NCBI RefSeq assembly: GCF_027943255.1
Contig: NC_072894.1
Span: forward strand, 128,517,601-128,581,600
Direction of reading: 5' to 3'
Origin: Anastrepha obliqua
Lineage: Eukaryota; Arthropoda; Insecta; Diptera; Tephritidae
DNA: 64,000 nt
Shown: positions 12,066 to 23,098 of the stretch, piece by piece
Position numbering within the stretch: the stretch's first letter is position 1
Layout of the letters: each line of letters begins with the position of its first letter
Made by a program: the position numbers and the translations under genes
Notes under the pieces: generated by a model
What the model saw: the letters and a program-made list of their open reading frames with translations, nothing else
Databases searched by the model: none
Told to the model about the DNA's origin: nothing

Positions 12066-12714
12066 TTACAAAATCCGATAAATTCCATCAACTCACATCG
12101 GTTCACAAAACGTTTGATCTTTACCTCAATTTTTCTGTATTATGGGGTATATCCGAATCATATTTTTATGAGCTTCTTATCGCCTGATTCCATACAATAA
12201 TTCAAGATTTTCTTTTGGTTCTCGATGAAAAGAATTAAACATTACGTTTTGCGTTGGATTTGAAAAAAGGCATTCGAACTTTTTTCTTGAGGAGGGAGGA
12301 CATTTTTTTTCTCCTTCCGCCTTTTTTAAAAACATTTTCAGTGCATCAGAGCGAAGTAGCAACTAAACCTTCCTTTAGGTTAAAGAACCCCAACCTGCGA
12401 AACCAACAACAGATTTATGATGATCTTGCGTCAAATTGTTGCCTCAATGGAATATAAACTGATTTGGACATTTCGGTTCAACAACAGTCATCGCTGGGCA
12501 ATTTGTTTTTCTCCTAGTGTCCCAAAGATGATGTTTATTTGTATAAAAACTGTCTGAGTACAAGTTGGAGAGATGAAAAAGATATGCAACGCTTCTTCAC
12601 TTCCCATGTCAATGTTGATGGGTCTGGTCGAAGGCACTTAAATCTTTGGTGATGCATTTCTTCACTAGCCTTGTAGAGATAAATGTTATGAAATTCTTGC
12701 CGGATAGCAACTTG
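12066..12714. other. Intergenic DNA, nothing recognised
   Basis: Two overlapping short frames on opposite strands (about 12177-12457) have no recognisable domain. The region has purine- and pyrimidine-rich tracts near 12290-12330. I see no gene. Confidence 0.45.
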
Positions 12715-13469
12715 TTAAGGGGGTGGTAGGGTTTAGCGCTAAAAAAAAAACACTTTTTTTTTGAATTTTTTACAGAAATATGGCTTAAGATACTTTAATA
12801 AAATCAGTTGCATGGTATTGTACATCTTTTCAATAAGTTTTTAAAAAATATTAATAATAAAATATTGACAAATAAGCCCATGACAGAGATTTTTTGGAGA
12901 TATGTTTTTCGAGAGGTGCTCTGCGGTGCCAATTGGCATTCGTCGTAGAATCATCTGAAACAAAAAAAGTCGAATTTTTCAGTTAAAGTATGACGTAATG
13001 CTCCCCCCCACATGAATAAATTTTTTTTTTTCATTTTTGTAGTTTTGGTGGCAAAAAACGTGAAACGAGCATTTTTGGCGAAAAATTTCGCCATATTTGT
13101 AAGTGAAAAACAACCTTAAAAAAAAAAAAAATAAAAAAAAAACAGTGTGTGGGGGGGGGGGGGGGGGGGGTGGGGAGGTATTTTTGATTTAGAAAACGTG
13201 TGCCAAATTTGAAAAGAATCGGTTGAATAGTTTCGGAGTTGTGATTGGCACCGACTTTTAAGAAGTCGTTTCGGGAAAAACGCGTTTGAAAAAATGACTG
13301 AAAAATTATCTATGCTCCGCATTCGAGTTAGAGTGCCTACAAAGGCTATAACTTTGAGAGTTCTGCTCCGATCCACTTAAAATTTTGACACAACATTCTT
13401 GAAATGATTTACTATAAGATGAGTGAAGAAAAAAAATTTCGATTTTGTGACCCTACCCCCCCCCCTTAA
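12715..13469. mobile_element. TTAA-flanked G-rich MITE with a 20-G run
   Basis: The 755-bp unit starts TTAAGGGGGTGGTAGGGTTTA and ends GACCCTACC followed by a C run and TTAA, an imperfect inverted repeat. It has the same TTAA plus G-run layout as the MITE at 9903 but unrelated interior sequence. It carries an uninterrupted run of 20 G at 13151-13170 next to an A-rich tract. No transposase is present. Confidence 0.7.
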
Positions 13470-14470
13470 TTGTACAGAGGTGGTTATGGTTCACAGTGTT
13501 CTCAGCCTAATTTAATCTACAAAAAAAAAAAAAGAAAATGTGTTTGAATACCTTTGTTACTAAATAAAAAAAATAGATTTTGAGTAATGGAAATCTTTAT
13601 TTTGAGTTTTACGCGCTCCATTGTTTGTCTGTTTGTATAGTACAGTTGTCTAATTCACGAGTGGCAAATATAATATGATTGGCGTATGATGGCATTTGCA
13701 AAAATTATAAATCTTCCATAAGGGTGATTAATTTGCACCACCTTCATCTTAATCTTTCATTTGAAGGATCGGTGTACATTTGTGGCTGAGGGCTAGTCTT
13801 GGGTTGAACTAACCGACATTGGAAAAAAATATAACTTCACTTTAAATCGCATCTGTGCGCAATTCTTCAATGGCTGGCTCATTTGATTTATCCATTCTGT
13901 TGCACCTACCATAAACGTATAATCACTTATAACCCTGCGTTTAATGTCTCACAGTTTGAATTAAAGACAATCAGTGTGTTGAACAGGGAAGACACATACG
14001 AATTCTGCATATCAACATATTTACGTGCATATTTACTGGATGATTAGCGTTTTTAGCTCTTTGCTGGCTACTGGGTATCTTTCGTAGCTAACGCCAACAG
14101 CGCCATCTGTGCAGTGGAACTTGTACAAAGAATAAGTCAATTCCCGCGGTGCATACCAAGGGTTAAAAATAGAGTTGTTCAATTTATTTTCTTTGCATTT
14201 GGTATTTAATTTTGGGTTGTTTAATATCTTATTCGTGAATTTTCAAAAATTTGCTGTTTTGTATCGCTTAAAAGTATTTGTTAAAAAAAGATTTGAATTG
14301 GAATTATTTCGCACATGCGCGGGACGCAGCTGTTTTCCCGCAGTTTTCTCTCATTATGACTGATATTCAAACTGTTGTTTGCTTTTTTGACAACTTTTGA
14401 CTACATAATTTTGCACTTACATACATAAGGATACACAAATACATATGCACGCAATTCATGATGTGTGTAT
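13470..14470. other. Intergenic DNA upstream of the LAMP gene
   Basis: No gene seen. It includes one CTCF-like site at 14099-14117 and a weak CATA run near 14420-14450. Probably holds promoter-proximal sequence of the LAMP gene towards its right end. Confidence 0.45.
14099..14117 (-). promoter_or_regulatory. CTCF-like motif
   Basis: On the minus strand the sequence reads CCACTGCACAGATGGCGCT. The core CAGATGGCGC fits all ten core positions (YAGRKGGCRS) of the conserved CTCF motif; the four 5' positions do not match. It sits about 0.7 kb upstream of the LAMP start, where an insulator between neighbouring genes would be plausible. One motif match is weak evidence. Confidence 0.3.
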
Positions 14471-14813
14471 GTGAATGAGTGAATTCCTTCAGAAAAAACG
14501 ATAAGAGTTACGCCAAATGTCAGTAGCGAGCACAACGGCGTTGATAAAGGCAACAGGATAAAAGCACGAAACGAAATCGAAAGTCATATCTCGAATCGTT
14601 GCGAAAAGTTTATACACTCACTCGCATGTGAGATATACAAACGGACGGTAGTACGTTAAGTGAAACAGTGACATTGAGAATTTTGTGAAAAAATTGAGAA
14701 ATATTGAAGATACATAATTTAGTCAGTAACACAGCTATTGGCAAATAAATAAACCGTGAAAATAAAATAATTAAACCTGCTGCTTTCTGCACTTCTAAAT
14801 CGGTTGCCAAGAA

Positions 14814-17800
14814 ATGTGGCCCCATTTCAGCCAAACTAAGGTGCACCAGGGCAGTCGAATGAGTGAAAAAATTGGATGCTATTTGTTTTTTCTGTTACTC
14901 GGTAAGTAATATGGCATATTTCTTAGGCTAGAAGTGGGCGTCTGGTATTGTATAAGAAATGAGAAAATCGATACCCGACCGTGCGTAGAAAATATTTTGT
15001 AGAGTTTTTATATTTTCAGTAAACAAAACATTGGGAACTTTTAAAAACTGTTGATTTGTTAATAAAATTACTACCACAGCATTGCGAATAACCGAATTTG
15101 TCTTATTCAATTTCAGTATCTCTTTGCGATGGCCTACAATTAGGCGCTTTCACCACCAAAACGCCCAGGGTCACCAAGTATACGACAAAACCAGCATCGG
15201 TATGTATGTAGTGGTAAATCCGGTGGGGCGTATTTAGCTGTTTCGTCATCAAATACAATATTCATTGATTCTATGTTGAGACGTCCATATGTAGGTAAGG
15301 GCTACCAACTGACTCCGATCGATATCCAGTGTGGGTATGCGTTAGCGCAGGGAGTGCGAACGTACTTTGTGTGCCTTTTGTATACATAAATATGCGTATG
15401 GAGCGCATCTATACTTACATATGCTTGTATGTATGTACATACATACAAATTCAGAATACATATTTGTGCTTGCAATCCGTTGTATCCCAGCCAGCCAAAT
15501 GCGGAGTACTCCGAAGCAGGAGTGAAAAGGAAGTCCTCAAAAGCGTCTTGTTGATGTGCATTGTTGAGAGTTTGCATTTATTATTTCCTTGTTGTTGTTT
15601 GCATTCAATTTTTAGTTATAAATAAACCAAATACTCCCAAAAGACTTCGTTTACGTTTCTCCGAGATCACTCCAATTCAAGAAAACTTTATTCATATATG
15701 AAATAATAAGAAAGTAATTTTCTCCGGCGAATATGATCCTTGGGACCCTTTTCGGATTCCCAAAATTCATGTACAAGGTTAATTGAGCATCTTGCGGATT
15801 CTGCTGTTTGGCTCGGTTGCATATACATACATATGCATATATACAAATACACACACCTGCTTGCCCTTATAAATTCAGCAATATCTTCTCCACAGATATT
15901 CCAAAAAATAGCCACATAAATTGATTGAATGGTGTAAGGCGTATGTAATTAATTACAAACCAAGGCACTAGTTTTTGTATAGGCCTTCATTTAATGGAAT
16001 TTTTTGTCCAAGCTCTTCCTCCTATTTGTTGTGTGCGTCTTGAAGTTTTTGCATAAATGGAGTGACCTACAGTTTTAAGCCGACTACCAATGGCGGAAGA
16101 AGCTTTTTCATGGGAGAAATATACTCGGAGGCTCGCCATTGCCTGCCAAGCGGCGCCCGCTGTCAGAAAAAACTTTTTCTATGACTTGATGTTTATGCAC
16201 TCCCGAATAGTAGTCACGCACCAACCAATTTGGCTACGGCGGCTGCCGTTTCTTTTACATAGCAAAACTATTAAGTGGATTAGATCCTGCATCCTTTCTG
16301 TATTACAAAAAAGATAATATTTTGGTGCCATTTGAACTACTCGCTTAATTTATAAGTACTCCCGGAAAGTCCAATTATAAGCGCCCACAATAAATGCGAA
16401 GTGATTATTTAACTTCTGTAATATTTACTCACATAAGACATACATTAATATAATTATTTTACTCGTTTTAAAATATTTTTCACCAATGCACACCTCACCT
16501 ATGCTTAGTCCTCATCCATGAATCACGAAGCCACCACATCGATTTATCGTTTCAATGCCACCAATGGCATCACGTGCATTTTGGTCAGTGTGGATGGCTT
16601 GATAAGCATCAAATACCGAAATAAACTGAATGAGGATGTCGAGGCCGATCTATACCTACCCGATGAGCCAAAGTTAACCGGCGAATGTGTCGAATCGAAT
16701 ATGGAAATATTGAGATTGGAGTTCAAAGGATTCGTCTTGACGATGACATTCCGCAAGGTAAGTCACTCACTGGCAAACAATAAATAATTTAGAATATAAC
16801 CACGGTAATTAACCGCTAACGGTTTAAGTTGCAATATGGTAATATAGAAAAGCTGTGTACCTTCACTACTTTGATCTACTGGTTGATCAGTGGGAAGAGC
16901 AGTTAGATGCCCACAATAGCAAGACGCATATAGAAAAGTTCGAAGGGCGTCGCGTAAATTAATAGGGCAATCACAATTATAACGAACTGTACACCTACGT
17001 CCCCGCAATTTATGCATAAATACATACGCACCACTCCACGTTGACAGTGGTGGTAAACACGTATATGGATCGCGCTGTGTTCGCATCTGCACTGAAATGT
17101 GTGTATGTAGTCATACCGCCTAGTTGCGTCGCACTGCACAATTAAAAAACATTTGCACACATTTTGCGCTGTTTTGTAATAATATATTACACAATATGTG
17201 ACACCTCGTATCCCTCAAAGCATTCTCAAGGACGAAGGAACGAGCATCTCACTGAGAATATTTATTATTGAAACCGTTATATTTTGTTAGAGTATAAGTG
17301 GGGTATATATACACATTCCCGTGTGTACTACTTTAAACCAATGTTTCCCTTAATTGAGACTCGCGAAACTCGGATAAATGGGTGGATAATTCGTTGCGAT
17401 GTATGCTTATATTAATTTGTGGGCAGTCGAGTAACCTTGAGGAGTGGCAACAATGACATACTAACTAATACATAGAATGAGATTCTTAAACCGATGACCC
17501 AGTTTAAATAAATCTTTGAACTACGAAAGGTTGTCGGCAGAGGAAAAAATGAAGTAAATTTGCTAATCGCTCATCATAGCTGAGCAAGAAAATTTTAAAG
17601 TTGCAAACGGCATTAAAGAAAAAGTGCATCTGATTTCTCGGTATCTCCTCAGTTGTAGACTCAGTTGAAGAAAGATTCAGTCTGAGGAAGATTCGAGCAG
17701 TATCCCAGAATATAAAAATACTATATTATTAATATACCCAATAACTAATCTGGGCCTTGATTGATATTGAAGCCGGAGTCAAGTGTTGAAAGTAAGCGGG

Positions 17801-20497
17801 AAATAAAACTTATTTGTCCCAAAATAGATCTTTTGCATATTCCGAAATTTAATAATACTGAAGCTTAAAGAATGGAAGAGGTTAATAATTGTCACACAAG
17901 TCAGCTTCAACCTCAATTTGAGAGTAAATCAATTTTCCTAGGGGATATACGTAGCGGCCGCCGTCGACAAATGGCTTGTTGCGTGACTATAATTCGGAAG
18001 CGCCAAGGTTCGAATCTCCGGGCATGAAACATCAAATGATAGAACCAGTTTTTTCGGATATCGGCAGGCAACGACGAACATCCGAGTGTATTTCTGCCAT
18101 GAAAAAGTTCTTCATAAAAACCATTTGCTATTCGGAGTCGGCTTTAAACGCACCACAAATAGGAGGAGGAGCTCGCTAAGCCCCCTATATAGTGTGTAAG
18201 CTCCAATTATATATATGTACCAGCTGACTAACAAAATTTCGGTAAGTTGCTGGTATTTCTTATGTTTTCGAAACATTTTAAAATGGCATTAGCTTCTGAT
18301 GTGTCATTTAAAATTTTAGAAAAATCGGTTTGAATGGGGACCATCAAACGTAAGCTAATTAATGTTATGTCAGTAGAAATTCCGCCAGTGACCCAGTAGG
18401 AAATTCATTACTCAATACTTTACGGCTCTCGACACCAACTTAAGCTGCTGGAAATTTTCAATGAGTTCCAAACTGCATGTAAATCTGCCACTGCATCTCT
18501 TAATACTATTTGTAAGTGATATCAAAGATTCCACACTGGACATTATTCTGGGGAAGACGAGCTTCAAGAAGAATGGCCAAAGCCGTCGATCGACGAAACA
18601 AATATGGCCTTGATGAATTGAAAATTGGTAGAGAGCCACGAATGACACAGGAAATGATATATAGTGAATTGAGCTTGAATGTTATGGCAGTATTGCGAAT
18701 ATTACATAACGATTTGCAATTCAAAAAGAAATCTACTCGATAAATTCCACGAATTTTGAATGAGAGTTAAAAAAAAAGCCAGCGTAAATTTTGCTCAATA
18801 TTTTGAAAGAAAATTCGAAAGCGGAGAATCTAATAACTTTAATATGATCGTAACGGGTGACGATGCTTGGTTTTTTAAGTATGACCTGCAAACCAAATAG
18901 TATGCTGAAAATTTCTTACCAAAAGTGTTCGAAACTGTTACCTGAAAGCAGGAAAAAACGAGGAATGGGGCGCTTCTTCAGCAGCCAGCTCACACTGCCG
19001 AGATGATAAATAACTTCATTGCGCTTTCTGGCATTGAAGCAATTCCTCCATCGCAATATTCTTCAGATCTGGTGCCATGTGGTTTCTGGTTATTTCCAAA
19101 AATTTAAAAAATATTTAGAAGAGAAGTGTTTGGAAAAGAGATTATAAATGCGGTTAATGTTGGATTTAAGCGATTTTGAGGGCAACAGTGGACTTACAGA
19201 ATTATAAAATTTATTGAAATTAATGGTGATTATGTGGAGAAGATAAAATAGAACGAACAATAAAAATAAAACATACAAAATGTATCCTTTTTCAATTAAA
19301 TTGGCAAAATTTTTGTTGGTCCCGTCTTACATATAGTCAATTATTGAAACCAATGATCATCAGTTACGGAGATATGAGGTAGTTCCACCAGATTGCTCCT
19401 GGACGGCCAGACTATATTACACCTCCTCTGTGTAAGCAGAAAATATTGCACCTTAATGCGCACAAGTTAAATGACGAACAGTGTAGGTACTGAAATATGC
19501 GGTCTCCTATCAATAAGCGGAGATGTGCGATGTATACCATCTCTATAAGCTGCTCCTGAATTCTATCCTCTGAACGAAGCCATCATGGTTGGTTAGAGTG
19601 GTGATTCATCCAGAATCCAACTAGCGCTTCCGCACCATTTTGTTGCCACATCCTCGTTACCAAATTGTTTAACAGTTATTTACCGCAGGACTATATCCAG
19701 TCTGTGCGGTTTAGGAACCTTATTAGGTTGTTGACGTCTAAGCCAGACAGTTGCTCGAGACTCTCAAACAGCGGTTTGCCCAGGCTTAACATTCTGTCCT
19801 TCTATGGGGCAGGGCATACACAGAGGAAATGGAAGATTGTTTCTTTTTTCTCCGGTTGTTCACAACTTTCTTTTTTTTTCCTTTTTATTATACCTAAGTT
19901 GCAGGAAGCGGCTTTCGTTTGAGTTGAACGCTAGTGTAATGATTTATTTATTGCTATACTTACACAGTCCTCCGGCGGTGAAGGCTGGTACATCAACTTG
20001 TTTGAACTCTCCTACTCTTCGTCGAACTCGCTCTTCGAACATCCCGATCGTCCCAATTTGGATGTCAAACTTACTTCGCCAGCTCATACACCAATGTACT
20101 TCCCAACGCCCGTCGGAAAATCCTACGTCTGCGACAAAGAGCAAAGTGTCGTCTTGTATGCGCCCATAGATTCGGGTGACATGTCTGGGCATATTGCGCG
20201 TCTATACTTACGCGATCTGCATATGCAAAGTTTCATGTTCAAAGAGAGTGGCAAGTGGGGCCCACCGTTCCATTGCAGCGCCACAGGGTCGTATCGCGAT
20301 GAGACAGCACCACTAGCGGTTGGCACTGCGTTGGCGATAGCTGTATTGCTGACCATATCCGGGTACGGTGGATGGCGGTAAGTACCAGCAGAAAGGAATG
20401 GAGTAGTGACAGTTCGAAGTTAACCTTAATTGAATTTGTACTTTTTCGTTGCAGTTATTTCAAGATCAAGAAAGTGCAATACGGTTCGATGGAGTAA
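14814..20497 (+). CDS. LAMP-family lysosomal membrane glycoprotein, 5 exons
   Basis: A type I membrane protein of late endosomes and lysosomes (family role). Exons are 14814-14901, 15117-15199, 16509-16757, 19968-20377 and 20455-20497; phases agree and give 290 aa. A second in-frame ATG at 14859 (275 aa) places the hydrophobic run YLFFLLLVSLC as a textbook signal peptide, so it may be the true start; 14814 is the longest frame. The luminal domain has four Cys (NGITC, GECVE, YVCDK, FHCSA) as expected for one LAMP domain. N-glycosylation sequon FNATNG is present. One membrane span (LAVGTALAIAVLLTISGYGG) is followed by the short tail RYFKIKKVQYGSME, whose YGSM fits the YxxPhi sorting signal. It resembles the small fly LAMP-like proteins (Lamp1, CG32225); I cannot assign which. 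Confidence 0.88.
15200..16508 (+). other. LAMP intron 2 with SINE copy
   Basis: A 1.3-kb intron with GTATGT donor and TTAG acceptor. It contains a CATA/TATG microsatellite (15410-15450 and 15820-15855) and an antisense SINE (16011-16248). No other gene seen. Confidence 0.6.
16011..16248 (-). mobile_element. tRNA-derived SINE, copy C (antisense)
   Basis: Reverse-complement copy of the same SINE family. It runs from AGCTCTTCCTCCTATTTG (SINE 3' side) through AGCCGACTACCAATGGC and TCGCCATTGCCTGCC to CCAACCAATTTGGCTACGGC (box A side). It lies inside LAMP intron 2. The box B side is degraded. Confidence 0.85.
17954..18219 (+). mobile_element. tRNA-derived SINE, copy B
   Basis: Box B GGTTCGAATCTCC is intact at 18006-18018 and the body keeps ATTTCTGCCATGAAAAAG, ATTCGGAGTCGGCTTTAAAC and ACCACAAATAGGAGGAGGAG. 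It ends in a (TA)n tail, CCAATTATATATATGTA, a useful marker of the SINE 3' end. Box A is altered to GTCGACAAATGG. Confidence 0.85.
18440..19300 (+). pseudogene. Highly decayed mariner transposase relic
   Basis: Pieces in three frames follow mariner order. They are EEWPKPSIDETN (SGRP-type linker region), VNFAQYFERKFES, IVTGDDAWFFKYDLQTK near 18846-18896 (first catalytic Asp motif, TGDE altered to TGDD), PCGFWLFPKI (third Asp region, mutated), and INGDYVEK near the C-terminus. Many stops and frameshifts. Terminal repeats were not found. Confidence 0.65.
19390..19880 (-). pseudogene. LOA/I-type LINE 3' ORF tail (antisense relic)
   Basis: On the minus strand, ETIFHFLCVCPAP is followed by RMLSLGKPLFESLEQLSGL and then DVNNLIRFLNRTDWI and a stop at 19691. 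This is the zinc-knuckle tail plus C-terminal helix seen also at 30100-30276 and 50789-51049. Only 19691-19870 is clearly supported; the rest of the span is likely its 3' UTR. Confidence 0.65.
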
Positions 20498-20995
20498 GGC
20501 TCATGCATTCCATACGTATCAATTATACAGTTGTGCCGACAGTTACACTTCAGTCATAGAAAGTATTTAGTTAAGTACCTACCTAAGTATGCGCACTTAA
20601 TTTGACGAAGAATGGCGTTAAGGGTTCCGCTTAAAGAGATGTGCTAAAAAAATTTGTTATTGCTCGTAGAAGAAATTTACAAAATATTAAAATACGAAAA
20701 TATGTACTAGTAAAATGTTTCGAATGTTAAAATATGAACACGATGCGATATTGGCATGGAATGGAGATATTAAGCGAGATAAATTACATACATACGAGTA
20801 CATACATGAGAATTGCAAAAAGTCTTCCATTATTTTTAAATAAATAGAAAAAAGGAATCAAATGAAACCAAAAGCACATTGAAGTGTGAACATATCCTAC
20901 TGCATACATATTTATATATATATATATACATACATACATAAGCATTATATTTTAATTCCTTTAATTACATGCTTAGATTTTAAATAAAGTTTATT
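20498..20995 (+). other. Probable LAMP 3' UTR
   Basis: Non-coding sequence after the LAMP stop. Candidate poly(A) signals AATAAA occur at 20839-20844 and 20983-20988. A TA/TACA microsatellite lies at about 20908-20940. Confidence 0.5.
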
Positions 20996-21592
20996 AAAAT
21001 GAAGAAAAAAAAATAAGTTGAGCTTTTCGCGCTCTTGTCTATAACTCAAAATTCGGAAGAAAACAAAAAAATTATATTTTTCGTCAAACTAATTATTTAA
21101 CTAATACCAAATTTTTTTTATTAAAAAATACTTTCAACACACATATCCAAATGTATACTTATACATGCAAATATAGGCGCTTCTTTGTAGCAAAATTCTA
21201 AAATTTAGGAGGATTTTTTATGGTATGAAATCTAAGTGTTTTTGTCTCTCACAAAGCGAAAATTTAATACTTAAAAAAGTTAAACTGTATATATGTATTT
21301 AAAAGTGAAAAGTTGCCCAAACAGTGATCACTAATTTTTGTATAAATTGATGGGAAATACAAAATTAAGCAACTTTTGGTAATTTTCTTCGCTCAGTTGG
21401 TCTGTGAGACTTAGAATATTTGCTGTAAAATCTATGAGAAAACCGAATCAAATGTTGCTTGAAAACAAGCAGCAAAAAGTAAGAGCACTAAATGAGTTTT
21501 TTATGTTATGAAGACTTATAAGTCCCACTGTACGAGTATATGAAAATTTAAAATAAATAGTTGCTGAATTGAATATTAAGAGTACATATACA
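20996..21592. other. Intergenic DNA, nothing recognised
   Basis: AT-rich, without supported genes, repeats or RNA signals beyond short homopolymers. Confidence 0.5.
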
Positions 21593-22057
21593 TTAGGCCG
21601 GGTCGATTTGTGGGGATGCAAAAAAAAATCGCCCATTGCTCTGTGAAAATCATATTCTAGGGATCAAAATAAGAAACTTTGCCGAAGGAACCATACCTCT
21701 AAAACGAATTCTGATGCCCTCCAATTTGGGTCGAACTTTTTAGTTTCTTTTCTCATGTAAAGGCCAAAAATGGTGATATTTAGAAATGATTGTATGGGGA
21801 ACCCCCCAGGGGAGTTCCAGGGGGTGTGCCACTGGCATGGGTGGATCGGCCGTCCAAAGTTAGTGGGGGTCGGTCATACATTTGGACTCGATTGGAGCAC
21901 TCTAAATGGGTCAAAGTGGGATTTTTCGTTCGACCCAAATTGGGGGACATCAGAATTCGTTTTAGAGGTATGGTTCCATCGGCAAAGTTTCTTATTTTGA
22001 TCCCTAGAAAACGAGTTTCACAGAGCAATGAGCGATTTTTAAATCGACCCGCCCTAA
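21593..22057. mobile_element. Fold-back MITE (TTAGGsCGGGTCGATTT ends)
   Basis: The arms pair from 21596-21742 with about 21925-22054. Shared inverted blocks include GGGTCGATTT, TTGCTCTGTGAAA, GGGATCAAAATAAG, AAACTTTGCCGA and ACCTCTAAAACGAATTCTGA. Terminal TTAGGC/GCCCTAA suggests a TA target duplication. The central ~185 bp loop is G-rich and has no transposase; open frames here (such as 21790-22191) are chance frames through the hairpin. Confidence 0.85.
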
Positions 22058-22860
22058 TATACATACATACATATATGCGTTATATAAAAAAGGTGAATAA
22101 TGTTTGCACAAAATCTAAACTAAATTTATTTGAAGTTTCCCTTCATATTTTTAATTTTGAAATTTGTCATTTCTTAAAAAACTCAGTTTAGAATTTTAAT
22201 AAAATTTGCTGTCTAAGAATAGTGATTTCTTGCATACATAAAAATACATTCTAGCGCACATACACAAATATAAAAATGTACCTAAAGCATATCAATAATC
22301 GGATATCTAAGACGAATTACCGCTACAAAATCTTTCATAAAGTTATTTATGTATTTTTTATATGCATAAGATTTAAAATTTTTTGAATTTATGCAGTTGA
22401 CCGACGCGCTAGGTAAAGCGACCCACACTGTTTATTCGGCAGTAAATTCCCACGTATCAGAGTTTATGAAAACTAAAGTGTAATTTGAATAGTCCGAAAG
22501 GCTTAAAAGCCACAATATCACACAAATACTAAAATGTAAATACTAAAGTACATACCCCGTTATGTTAAACAAATTGATATTATACATAATTATATACATA
22601 AAATAAATATATTAATTCCTTATCAATTTAGACTAAAATATTCTTAATAAATAGTTTCGAAAAATGTAAAGGTTGGGTTTTGGCAGAAAAATGTGCAGTA
22701 GTAAAAAGCAATGGAACGATGTTCAGTTTTGTCAACCGCTTCAAGGCTCAAAATGCTTAAGAAGGGTAAATACTTTTTCAATCCTCTTACGGAATTGTTC
22801 AGCGTGGGGATTGAACCAATCCACAAAGAGCCACAAATGGTTTCATGAAGATAAATAAAT
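22058..22860. other. Intergenic DNA, nothing recognised
   Basis: AT-rich sequence without supported genes. Short CATA runs only. Confidence 0.5.
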
Positions 22861-23060
22861 GAGGCTCCCGTGTGGCACAGTGGTATCACAATGGACCTGT
22901 AAAGTCTAAGTGAGTTGATCGTACAGATCGATTACCACCATAACCTAACTTCACCTAAACCATGATATTATGAACGGATCCCTCGCCGGGGAAAGTCCAG
23001 TGAGAGGCCTTGGGCAAATATACACGGAAACGTTAGGCAAGAATTTGCGCAAAACCACGC
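22861..23060 (+). mobile_element. Possible second tRNA-type SINE
   Basis: TGGCACAGTGG at 22873-22883 fits a pol III box A, and AGATCGATTACC at 22925-22936 resembles box B at tRNA-like spacing. The sequence CCCGTGTGGCACAGTGGTAT looks tRNA-like but I cannot fold an acceptor stem, so a true tRNA gene is unlikely. Only one copy is in the window, so the family call is weak. Confidence 0.35.
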
Positions 23061-23098
23061 AGTAGAGAGATGCGGCCCTTTAACCTTGAACGCTACTA

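Larger units (their letters stand above)
16758..19967 (+). other. LAMP intron 3, repeat-rich
   Basis: The 3.2-kb intron carries a SINE (17954-18219), a decayed mariner (18440-19300) and an antisense LINE 3' tail (19691-19880). The stretch 16760-17950 has no recognised feature; its open frames on the minus strand have no known domain. Confidence 0.6.

Noticed and set aside
13116..13376. 86-codon minus-strand frame with poly-Pro
   Set aside because: The proline run is only the 20-G tract read on the other strand, inside a MITE.
15302..15915. Overlapping frames with CIYICIYV-type sequence
   Set aside because: These translate CATA/TATG microsatellites in the LAMP intron.
21790..22191. 133-codon frame
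   Set aside because: Runs through the loop and right arm of the fold-back element and beyond its end; a chance frame, with the other strand equally open.
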